Source: an uncultured Comamonadaceae bacterium
GTDB lineage: Bacteria > Pseudomonadota > Gammaproteobacteria > Burkholderiales > Burkholderiaceae
Assembly: GCA_946482115.1 (NCBI GenBank)
Contig: CAMLQP010000205.1
Coordinates: forward strand, 1 to 5,340
Length of the DNA stretch: 5,340 bases
Reading direction: 5' to 3'
Within the stretch, counting starts at the first letter, position 1. Each line of letters begins with the position of its first letter. Under the pieces are notes generated by a model, which saw only the letters and a list, made by a program, of their open reading frames with translations, ran no database searches and was not told the origin of the DNA. Shown here piece by piece: positions 1 to 5,234 of this stretch. A program made the translations under genes and the position numbers.

Positions 1-662
1 CGGCGCTTGAGGGTGCCGCGGAACTGGCTGCGCGCCACCACTTCCTGACCGGGGTAGCAGCCCTTCTTGAAGTTCACGCCGCCGACCGACTCGTAGTTCA
101 GCATCTGCGGCACGAAGGCCTCGACCACCGGCGCGCCGATCATGGCCACACCGGCGCGCACCGACAGCCAGGCCCACAGCCCTTCGGGCAGCGCGGGGCC
201 CACCGGCGCGGGTGCATCAACGGGCGCGCACCACAGCTCGCGCACGTGGCCCTCGGATTCGGGCAGGCGCACCACGCTGGCCTCGCCCTCGTCGCTCTTG
301 GCCCAAACCTTGCCCGGGGTGGTGGGCGACACCCGCCCCCAGACGGCGATCTCGTCGCTGGCGTCGCTCAGCTTGGCCTTCGCGCGCAGCACGAACATCG
401 ACAGGCGCTTGAGCGTGGGCGCCAGCAGGTCGCGCGAACAGACCAGCCAGATCTCGTCGTGGCTGCGCTTGAAGCCCACGAAGCTCGCCAGCATGCGGCC
501 CTTGGCGTTGCACCAGGCGGCCAGCCGCGCCTCGGACAGGCCGAGCAGCGCGAAATCGCTGGTCAGCTGGCCTTGCAGGAAACTGGCGGCATCGGGGCCG
601 GCCACGCGGATCACTCCCAGGTACCCGAGACGGGCCACGCCCTGTCCAGCAGAAACGGTCAT
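1..662 (-). CDS. ygfZ: YgfZ/GcvT-like folate-binding protein (N-terminal 220 codons, partial)
   Basis: The minus-strand frame starting at the ATG at 662-660 stays open to the left edge, giving 220 codons with the C-terminus missing. The protein begins MTVSAGQGVARLGYLGVIRV. It has the N-terminal family features FLQGQLTSD (residues 28-36) and CNAKGRML (51-58), then FVPQMLNYE (183-191). The diagnostic YgfZ motif KGCYPGQEVVAR sits at residues 200-211, with the conserved cysteine at 202. YgfZ proteins are cytoplasmic, tetrahydrofolate-binding relatives of the glycine cleavage T-protein, and they support assembly or repair of certain Fe-S enzymes such as MiaB; the motif cysteine matters for function. 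E. coli YgfZ has about 326 residues, so roughly 90 or more residues probably lie outside the window. The start is supported by an AGAGGA Shine-Dalgarno sequence 6 nt upstream. The gene is transcribed divergently from mltG, a common neighbour in proteobacteria. Identification is firm; only the end is unseen. Confidence 0.95.
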   Translation of the reverse strand, partial: MTVSAGQGVARLGYLGVIRVAGPDAASFLQGQLTSDFALLGLSEARLAAWCNAKGRMLASFVGFKRSHDEIWLVCSRDLLAPTLKRLSMFVLRAKAKLSDASDEIAVWGRVSPTTPGKVWAKSDEGEASVVRLPESEGHVRELWCAPVDAPAPVGPALPEGLWAWLSVRAGVAMIGAPVVEAFVPQMLNYESVGGVNFKKGCYPGQEVVARSQFRGTLKR

Positions 663-716
663 TCGAAGTCCTCTTATATGATTGCTCGCCTGTATTGTCC
701 CAAAGCTGCCTGAACC
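663..716. promoter_or_regulatory. Divergent ygfZ/mltG control region
   Basis: This 54-bp gap separates two genes that face away from each other, so it should hold both sets of start signals unless promoters lie within the coding regions. It is visibly more AT-rich than its surroundings. On the minus strand, GGGACA (701-696) and TATAAG (678-673) are 17 bp apart, each matching 4 or 5 of 6 consensus sigma-70 bases. On the plus strand, TATGAT (677-682) matches the -10 consensus at 5 of 6, but no convincing -35 lies at the right distance. The two -10 candidates overlap at 677-678. No obvious operator dyad is visible. Promoter assignments are inference from sequence alone. Confidence 0.4.
669..674 (-). 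promoter_or_regulatory. Shine-Dalgarno sequence of ygfZ
   Basis: Read on the minus strand, AGAGGA lies 6 nt before the ATG at 662, which is ideal spacing. It fixes the ygfZ start. It overlaps the last bases of the best -10-like hexamer (TATAAG, 678-673), so one of the two assignments may be wrong. Confidence 0.7.
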
Positions 717-1709
717 ATGCTCCGACTGTTGAAATGGATGGTGCCGGGCGCCGCCATCCTGGGTGCCGTCGCCGCGTGGTGGCTGCACCAGCCGCTGAAA
801 CTGGACACTGGCCCCGACGGCGTGGTGGACCTGTTCGTGCCGGCCGGGTCGTCCGCGCGCGGCACGGCGCAAGCCGCCGTCAAGGCCGGCATCGACACCG
901 ACGAACGCCTGCTCTACGCCTGGTTCCGGCTGTCCGGGCAGTCGCGCGGGATCAAGGCCGGCAGCTACGAGGTCAAGCCGGGCACCACGCCGCGCGATCT
1001 GCTCGACCAGCTGGTGCGTGGCGAGCAGGCGCTGCGCCAGGTGACGCTGCTGGAGGGCTGGACCTTTCGCCAGGTGCTGGCCGCGCTGCAGAAGGCCGAC
1101 CACCTGAACGACGACCTGAAAGGCCTGGGCACGGCCGAGCTGATGGCGCGCGTGGGCCTGCCCGGCCTGCACCCGGAAGGGCGTTTCTTTCCCGACACCT
1201 ACCGCTACGCCAAGCGGTCGCCGGCTTCGGCCGTGCTGCGGCTGGCAGCCCAGAACATGCAGCGCGAGCTGGGCGAGGCCTGGGCCGCGCGCGACCCCGC
1301 GGTGCCGCTGCGCTCGCCGGATGACGCCCTGATCCTGGCCAGCATCGTCGAAAAGGAGACCGGCCAGGCCAGCGACCGGGCGCAGGTCGCCGGCGTGTTC
1401 GCCAACCGGCTGCGCATCGGCATGCGGCTGCAGACCGACCCGACCGTGATCTACGGCCTGGGCGAACGCTTCGACGGCAACCTGCGCCGCCGGGACCTGG
1501 AGGCCGACACGCCCTACAACACCTACACCCGCGCCGGGCTGCCGCCCACGCCCATCGCCATGCCCGGGCGCGACGCGCTGCTGGCCGCCGTGCGGCCCGC
1601 GAACACGCGGGCGCTCTACTTCGTGGCGCGCGGCGACGGATCGAGCCAGTTCAGCGAAACGCTGGATGCCCACAACCAGGCGGTGCGCCGCTTCCAACTC
1701 CAGCGCTGA
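717..1709 (+). CDS. mltG: Endolytic murein transglycosylase MltG (YceG-like)
   Basis: The 330-residue product is an inner-membrane lytic transglycosylase that cleaves nascent peptidoglycan strands and is thought to set glycan chain length by terminating synthesis. Residues 1-7 carry basic residues (R3, K6), and about 8-24 form one membrane segment, leaving the rest periplasmic. A LysM-like region spans roughly 37-103, with [17 protein letters not shown] typical of the family. The catalytic YceG domain follows from about 105, with [18 protein letters not shown] (154-162), [10 protein letters not shown] (207-216), [20 protein letters not shown] (228-247) and [16 protein letters not shown] (265-280). 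Glu212 in SIVEKE corresponds to the proposed catalytic glutamate (Glu218 of E. coli MltG). Length matches the family (about 340). The ATG at 717 is the first start after an in-frame stop at 711-713 and retains the whole membrane anchor. No clear Shine-Dalgarno sequence precedes it. It is the first gene of the plus-strand run, 1 nt before tmk. Confidence 0.96.
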   Translation: MLRLLKWMVPGAAILGAVAAWWLHQPLKLDTGPDGVVDLFVPAGSSARGTAQAAVKAGIDTDERLLYAWFRLSGQSRGIKAGSYEVKPGTTPRDLLDQLVRGEQALRQVTLLEGWTFRQVLAALQKADHLNDDLKGLGTAELMARVGLPGLHPEGRFFPDTYRYAKRSPASAVLRLAAQNMQRELGEAWAARDPAVPLRSPDDALILASIVEKETGQASDRAQVAGVFANRLRIGMRLQTDPTVIYGLGERFDGNLRRRDLEADTPYNTYTRAGLPPTPIAMPGRDALLAAVRPANTRALYFVARGDGSSQFSETLDAHNQAVRRFQLQR

Positions 1710-1710
1710 C

Positions 1711-2352
1711 ATGACCGGCCTGTTCATCACCTTCGAAGGCATAGACGGCGCCGGCAAGTCCACGCACATCGCCACGCTGGCCGAGGCGCTGCGGCGCCAG
1801 GGCCGCACCGTGGTGCTGACCCGCGAGCCCGGCGGCACGCCGCTGTCCGAGCGGCTGCGCGAGCTGCTGCTGCACGAGGCCATGGACCCGCTGACCGAGG
1901 CACTGCTGATGTTCGCCGCCCGGCGCGAGCACGTGGCCCAGGTCATCGCCCCGGCGCTGGCGCGCGGCGAGGCCGTGCTGTGCGACCGCTTCACCGACGC
2001 CACCTTTGCCTACCAGGGTCACGGGCGCGGTTTCGACCTGGCCACGCTGGCCACGCTGGAGCGCTGGGTGCAGGGCCAGCCCGGCGGCGAGGTGCTGCAG
2101 CCCGACCTGACGCTGTGGTTCGACCTGCCGGCCGAGATGGCCGCGCAGCGGCTGGCCGGCGCGCGCGCGCCCGACCGCTTCGAGGCGCTGCCGGTCGAAT
2201 TCTTCCGCCGCGTGTCGGCGGGCTACGCGGCCCGCCGCGCGGCCGATGCCGGCCGTTTCGAGCGCATCGCCGCCGACCAGGCGCCCGAGGCCGTGTGGCG
2301 CGACGTGCTGGCCGCCTGCCGCCGCCGCCCGTGGTGGAAGGAGGGCGCATGA
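1711..2352 (+). CDS. tmk: Thymidylate kinase (dTMP kinase)
   Basis: The 213-residue product phosphorylates dTMP to dTDP with ATP, an essential cytoplasmic step of dTTP synthesis. It shows the P-loop GIDGAGKS (10-17), the substrate-binding REPGG (38-42), FAARREH (68-74), the CDRF motif (91-94) followed by SYQG-like AYQGHGRG (100-107), and a LID region around 147-160 with R147, R152 and R156. The P-loop lacks an arginine while the LID carries basic residues, which is the E. coli-type (class II) arrangement. Length equals the usual bacterial size. The start at 1711 is preferred because it lies 1 nt after the mltG stop and gives the normal N-terminus [10 protein letters not shown]. An in-frame ATG at 1666 would add 15 residues of mltG-overlapping sequence without family character. 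The 3' end overlaps holB by 4 nt (ATGA), so coupled translation is likely. Confidence 0.97.
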   Translation: MTGLFITFEGIDGAGKSTHIATLAEALRRQGRTVVLTREPGGTPLSERLRELLLHEAMDPLTEALLMFAARREHVAQVIAPALARGEAVLCDRFTDATFAYQGHGRGFDLATLATLERWVQGQPGGEVLQPDLTLWFDLPAEMAAQRLAGARAPDRFEALPVEFFRRVSAGYAARRAADAGRFERIAADQAPEAVWRDVLAACRRRPWWKEGA

Positions 2353-3371
2353 GCGAACCCGCGACGCTGGCGCCCTGGCTGCAGTCGCAGCTGGAAAACC
2401 TGCTGCAGCAGCGCGGCCATGCGCTGCTGCTGGCTGGACCTTCGGGCCTGGGGCAGTACCCGCTGGCACTGGCGCTGGCGCGCGCCTGGCTGTGCGAGCG
2501 TCCCACGGCGCAGGGCGCCTGCGGCACCTGCTCCAGCTGCCACGCGGTGGACGTGCGCACCCACCCGGACCTCTGCGTGCTGCTGCCCGAGACCCTGTCC
2601 ATCGAGCTGGGCTGGCCGCTGGATGAAAAGACCCAGGACCGCATCGACAAGAAGGAGATCAAGGCCAGCAAGCAGATCCGCGTGGAGGCCACGCGCGAGG
2701 CGGTGGCGTTCACCCAGTTCACCCGGTCGCGCGGCGACACGCAGGTGGTGCTGATCTACCCGGCCGAGCGCATGAACACCGAAGCCGCCAACACGCTGCT
2801 CAAGACGCTGGAGGAGCCGGTGGGCGCGGTGCGTTTCATCCTGGCCACCGAAGCGGCGCACCAGCTGCTGCCCACCATACGCAGCCGCTGCCTCACCCAT
2901 GCGCTGGCGTGGCCGCAGGCCCCGCAGGCCCTGGCCTGGCTGCAGCAGCAGACCGGCGCGGACGAAACCGCCGCCCGCGTGTGGCTCGCGGCCGCTGGCG
3001 GCCGGCCGGACGACGCCCTCGCCTGGTCCCAGGCCGGTCTGGATGCCAGGACCTGGGACGGGCTGCCGGCGGCCGTGGCACGCGGCGACCTGTCCACGCT
3101 GGCCGACTGGGCGCCGGACCGCCAGCTTGACGTGCTGCACAAGCTCTGCCACGACCTGATGACGGTGCGCGCGGGCGGCGAGCCCCGCTTCTTCGCGCGC
3201 GAGCGCCTGCCCAGGCCGCCGGGCCTGCGGGTGCTGTCGCAGTGGTCCAAGGAGCTCGCGGCCAGCGCCCGCCATGTCGAGCACCCATTCAATGCCGGCC
3301 TGATGCTGCAAGCCTGGGGCGCCCGCTCGCGCGAAGTGCTGGCGATGGCACACGGCCGTAACAACCCGTAA
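2349..3371 (+). CDS. holB: DNA polymerase III subunit delta' (clamp loader)
   Basis: The 340-residue AAA+ protein is delta', the stator of the clamp loader that places the beta sliding clamp on primed DNA. The P-loop region reads GPSGLGQY (30-37), with glutamine where the ATP-binding lysine would be, as expected for a subunit that does not hydrolyse ATP. A zinc module is formed by Cys49, Cys58, Cys61 and Cys64, the same spacing as in E. coli delta'. Further motifs are HPD (72-74), [10 protein letters not shown] (148-157) and the SRC motif (179-181) that supplies the arginine finger to the neighbouring ATPase subunit. The part after about 190 is the less conserved collar region. A charged stretch at about 82-112 is longer than in E. 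coli. The ATG overlaps the tmk stop; a longer in-frame reading from 1980 would run through tmk codons and is rejected. The gene is 11 nt upstream of pilZ. Confidence 0.95.
   Translation: MSEPATLAPWLQSQLENLLQQRGHALLLAGPSGLGQYPLALALARAWLCERPTAQGACGTCSSCHAVDVRTHPDLCVLLPETLSIELGWPLDEKTQDRIDKKEIKASKQIRVEATREAVAFTQFTRSRGDTQVVLIYPAERMNTEAANTLLKTLEEPVGAVRFILATEAAHQLLPTIRSRCLTHALAWPQAPQALAWLQQQTGADETAARVWLAAAGGRPDDALAWSQAGLDARTWDGLPAAVARGDLSTLADWAPDRQLDVLHKLCHDLMTVRAGGEPRFFARERLPRPPGLRVLSQWSKELAASARHVEHPFNAGLMLQAWGARSREVLAMAHGRNNP
2405..2430 (+). repeat. Perfect 10-bp inverted repeat near the 5' end of holB
   Basis: GCAGCAGCGC (2405-2414) and GCGCTGCTGC (2421-2430) are exact reverse complements separated by GGCCAT. 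In mRNA this would be a stable hairpin starting about 56 nt after the holB ATG. It overlaps a 12-bp palindrome, CTGCTGCAGCAG, at 2400-2411. The bases encode Leu/Gln/Arg/His/Ala/Leu, so runs of CTG and CAG codons could produce it by chance; no function is implied. Confidence 0.6.
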
Positions 3372-3382
3372 ACTCCCGCGTC

Positions 3383-3790
3383 ATGAGTTCTGCGGCCGCG
3401 ACATCCGTCACACCACTGCCTGCTGGCGATTCCGTCAACGGCAGCGCGGGCGTGCGGCCCACCGTCATCCAGCTGGCGATCAAGGAAAAGGCGGCGCTGT
3501 ACGCAGCCTATGTCCCGCTGTTCTCCGAAGGCGGCATCTTCGTGCCCTCGTCCAAGGAATACCGGCTGGGCATGGACGTTTACGTGCTGCTCACGCTGCC
3601 CGACGACACCACGCGCTACCCCGTTGCGGGCAAGGTGGCCTGGATCACGCCGGCCAATGCGCACGGTGGCCGCACGCAGGGCATAGGCGTGCGCTTCCCG
3701 AACGACGAGAAGACCCGCCTACTCAAGACCCGCATCGAAGAGATCCTCGGCGCCCACCTGGGCTCCGACCGCTCCACGCAAACCGTCTGA
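3383..3790 (+). CDS. pilZ: Type IV pilus assembly protein PilZ
   Basis: The 135-residue protein belongs to the original PilZ subgroup, needed for type IV pilus biogenesis and twitching. In Xanthomonas it bridges the ATPase PilB and the EAL-domain protein FimX. Visible family features are IKEKAALYAAYVPLF (33-47), EGGIFVPS (49-56), YRLGMDVYVLLTLPD (60-74), VAGKVAWITP (81-90), GIGVRF (100-105) and a C-terminal SDRSTQTV (128-135). It lacks the RxxxR and (D/N)xSxxG signatures of c-di-GMP-binding PilZ domains, as expected for this subgroup, so direct ligand binding is unlikely. The first 25 or so residues are Ala/Ser/Gly/Pro-rich, probably disordered, and extend beyond the roughly 118-residue Pseudomonas protein. 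No Shine-Dalgarno sequence is seen before 3383, so the exact start is less sure than the gene. The holB-pilZ-tatD order is also found in other proteobacteria. Confidence 0.94.
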   Translation: MSSAAATSVTPLPAGDSVNGSAGVRPTVIQLAIKEKAALYAAYVPLFSEGGIFVPSSKEYRLGMDVYVLLTLPDDTTRYPVAGKVAWITPANAHGGRTQGIGVRFPNDEKTRLLKTRIEEILGAHLGSDRSTQTV

Positions 3791-3794
3791 ATCC

Positions 3795-3814
3795 CGGCGG
3801 GCCCGCTCCCGCCG
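3795..3814 (+). repeat. GC-only hairpin between pilZ and tatD
   Basis: CGGCGGG (3795-3801) and CCCGCCG (3808-3814) pair perfectly around a 6-nt loop. The hairpin fills most of the 33-nt gap and ends 9 nt before the tatD ATG. No T-run follows, so it is not a standard intrinsic terminator. It could pause or attenuate transcription, protect mRNA ends, or mask the tatD ribosome site, where no Shine-Dalgarno sequence is visible. The role is inference. Confidence 0.55.
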
Positions 3815-3823
3815 CGTGTCCGC

Positions 3824-4636
3824 ATGTTCACCGACTCCCACTGCCACCTCAACTTCCCCGATTTCCAGGGCCAGATCCCAGCCATACGCGCCGCCATGGC
3901 CGAGGCCCAGGTCGACCGCGCGCTGTGCATCTGCACCACGCTGGAGGAATTCCCCGACGTGCACGCCCTGGCCACCGGGCACGACAACTTCTGGGCCACG
4001 GTGGGCGTGCACCCTGACAACGAAGACATCCAGGAACCCACGCTGGACGACCTGCTCAGCCGCGCGGCGCTGCCGCGCGTGGTCGGCATCGGCGAGACCG
4101 GGCTGGACTACTACCGCCTCAACGGCCGCAGCATCGCCGACATGGAGTGGCAGCGCCAGCGCTACCGCGTGCACATCCGCGCTGCGCGCCAGACCGGGCT
4201 GCCGCTGGTGATACACACCCGCAGCGCCTCCGACGACACGCTGGCCATCCTGCGCGAGGAGGGCGGTTTCGGTGCTGGTGAAACGGCGGCGCGTGGCGTC
4301 TTTCACTGCTTCACCGAAACCCAGGCGGTGGCGCGTGCCGCGCTCGACCTGGGCTTCCATGTCTCCTTTTCCGGCATCCTGACTTTCCGCAACGCCGCCG
4401 ATCTGCGAGAAGTGGCACGGTTTGTCCCGCTCGACCGCATGCTGATCGAAACCGACAGCCCCTATCTGGCGCCCGTTCCGCACCGGGGCAAGACCAACAA
4501 CCCCTCCTACGTGCCCTGGGTGGCGCGGCAGATTGCCGAACTCAAGGGCCTGTCGCCCGAAGCTGTCGCCGAAGCGACCACGGCCAACTTCCTGCGGCTG
4601 TTCGACCGTGTCGCCCTTGCGTCGGAACACCCGTAA
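3824..4636 (+). CDS. tatD: TatD-family metal-dependent hydrolase (DNase)
   Basis: The 270-residue protein is a cytoplasmic TIM-barrel amidohydrolase-superfamily enzyme. Characterised TatD proteins are Mg-dependent 3'-5' exonucleases on DNA/RNA linked to repair of oxidative damage; despite the name they are not needed for Tat export. All expected metal ligands are present: SHCHLNF with His6 and His8, GIGETGLDYY (88-97) with Glu91, IHTR with His131, FHCF with His161, and ETDSPYLAP (209-217) with Asp211. The C-terminal HRGKTNNPSYV (220-230) and the TTANFLRLF tail (252-260) are also family hallmarks. Length is normal (about 260-270). The paralogous enzymes YcfH and YjjV share these motifs; adjacency to holB and pilZ points to the YcfH-type member, so the tatD symbol is used in the broad sense. 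The start at 3824 gives the standard MFTDSHCHLN beginning. No Shine-Dalgarno sequence is evident. Confidence 0.94.
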   Translation: MFTDSHCHLNFPDFQGQIPAIRAAMAEAQVDRALCICTTLEEFPDVHALATGHDNFWATVGVHPDNEDIQEPTLDDLLSRAALPRVVGIGETGLDYYRLNGRSIADMEWQRQRYRVHIRAARQTGLPLVIHTRSASDDTLAILREEGGFGAGETAARGVFHCFTETQAVARAALDLGFHVSFSGILTFRNAADLREVARFVPLDRMLIETDSPYLAPVPHRGKTNNPSYVPWVARQIAELKGLSPEAVAEATTANFLRLFDRVALASEHP

Positions 4637-4654
4637 AAATAGGTGAAACCCACA

Positions 4655-4671
4655 TTTGCCCCGCGGGCAAA
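4655..4671 (+). repeat. Perfect 7-bp inverted repeat between tatD and tctB
   Basis: TTTGCCC (4655-4661) and GGGCAAA (4665-4671) are exact reverse complements around CGC, 18 nt after the tatD stop. No T-run follows on the plus strand, so it is at best a weak or Rho-assisted 3' end for the upstream operon. The 17-bp symmetric element would also suit a dimeric regulator controlling tctBA. The sequence does not decide between these. Confidence 0.55.
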
Positions 4672-4683
4672 GACGCTGAGAAT
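4656..4683 (+). promoter_or_regulatory. Possible weak promoter for tctBA
   Basis: TTGCCC (4656-4661) and GAGAAT (4678-4683) are separated by 16 bp, each matching 4 of 6 sigma-70 consensus bases. A start near 4690 would leave a short leader containing the strong tctB ribosome site. The -35 half lies inside the 4655-4671 dyad, so a protein bound there could block it. This is tentative; the promoter could equally lie inside tatD, or tctBA could be read through from upstream. Confidence 0.25.
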
Positions 4684-4702
4684 CCACGGGTTGCGAAAAC
4701 CA

Positions 4703-4708
4703 GAGGAG
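4703..4708 (+). promoter_or_regulatory. Strong Shine-Dalgarno sequence of tctB
   Basis: GAGGAG lies 7 nt before the GTG at 4716 and decides the tctB start in favour of this non-ATG codon. The immediately following TTG at 4719 is a possible but less well spaced alternative. It is the best ribosome site on the plus strand in this window. Confidence 0.75.
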
Positions 4709-4715
4709 ATAGATT

Positions 4716-5204
4716 GTGTTGATCAAGAGTCAGAAAGACTTCTTCGCCGGCCTGATGTTCTCGGTGGTCGGCGCCGCGTTCGCCATCGGTGCCGTGGACT
4801 ACTCGCTGGGCACGGCGGCCCGCATGGGTCCGGGCTACTTTCCCTTCCTGCTGGGGATCATCCTGGCGGGCATCGGCGTGATCATCTCCCTGGTGGCGCT
4901 GCGCAAGGGCACGCCCGATGGCGACAAGATCGGCAAATGGGCGTTCAAGCCGCTGGCGCTGATCCTGGGTGCCAACCTGACGTTCGGCGCCCTGCTGGTC
5001 GGCGTGCCGGCACTGGGCATCCCGCAGTTCGGGCTGATCGTCGCCATCTACGGCCTGACCATCGTCGCCAGCCTGGCCGGTGACCAGTTCAGCATCAAGT
5101 CGGTGCTCGTCCTGGCCACCATCCTGGCCATCGGCAGCTACGTCGCCTTCGTCAAGCTGCTGAACCTGCAGTTCCCCGTGTGGCCTGCCTTCCTGACCCA
5201 ATAA
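4716..5204 (+). CDS. tctB: Tripartite tricarboxylate transporter small membrane subunit (TctB family)
   Basis: The 162-residue hydrophobic protein is the small integral-membrane subunit of a TTT-family secondary transporter. These systems pair TctB with the large permease TctA and a periplasmic receptor TctC to import carboxylates such as citrate. Hydrophobic segments are visible at about 9-28, 41-63, 78-98, 102-120 and 127-149; TctB proteins are usually assigned four or five. The loop ARMGPGYFPFLLG (35-47) after the first segment and the C-terminal LNLQFPVWP (149-157) are typical of TctB (DUF1468). Translation starts at GTG behind a strong GAGGAG. tctA follows after 30 nt, confirming the assignment. 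The substrate cannot be deduced: TTT receptors vary widely and no tctC is in view. The symbol is a family name, not proof of citrate transport. Confidence 0.9.
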   Translation: MLIKSQKDFFAGLMFSVVGAAFAIGAVDYSLGTAARMGPGYFPFLLGIILAGIGVIISLVALRKGTPDGDKIGKWAFKPLALILGANLTFGALLVGVPALGIPQFGLIVAIYGLTIVASLAGDQFSIKSVLVLATILAIGSYVAFVKLLNLQFPVWPAFLTQ

Positions 5205-5221
5205 CAACCTTAGACACCCAC

Positions 5222-5226
5222 GGGGA
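5222..5226 (+). promoter_or_regulatory. Probable Shine-Dalgarno sequence of tctA
   Basis: GGGGA ends 8 nt before the ATG at 5235 in the 30-nt tctB-tctA gap. It is a moderate match that supports the chosen start. Confidence 0.45.
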
Positions 5227-5234
5227 CACTCGTC

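Noticed and set aside
142..713. Plus-strand open frames (142-681 and 246-713) opposite ygfZ
   Set aside because: They lie antisense to a well-recognised gene, show no domain or motif, and have the Arg/Ala/Pro/Gly-rich composition of shadow frames in GC-rich DNA.
1595..1612. Inverted repeat GCCCGCG-AACA-CGCGGGC inside mltG
   Set aside because: A perfect 7-bp stem, but wholly within conserved coding sequence and expected by chance at this GC content; no T-run or other signal nearby.
1666..1710. Longer tmk start at 1666
   Set aside because: It adds 15 residues of mltG-overlapping sequence before a normal Tmk N-terminus; the ATG 1 nt after the mltG stop fits better.
2159..2170. (GC)6 alternating tract in tmk, potentially Z-DNA-forming
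   Set aside because: It encodes the Gly-Ala-Arg-Ala segment of the LID with ordinary GC-rich codons and is too short to argue for a DNA-level role.
1980..2348. In-frame 5' extension of holB through tmk
   Set aside because: The extension is the +1 frame of tmk codons with low-complexity Arg/Ala sequence, and the ATGA overlap at 2349 gives a standard HolB N-terminus.
1651..3353. Long minus-strand open frames (1651-2469 and 2223-3353) opposite tmk and holB
   Set aside because: They are 272 and 376 codons long but antisense to genes with complete catalytic or structural motifs; no family features and a skewed composition.
4684..5224. The 7-mer CCACGGG upstream of both tctB (4684-4690) and tctA (5218-5224)
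   Set aside because: A short GC-rich match in just two places, at different distances from the starts; not enough to call a shared regulatory site.
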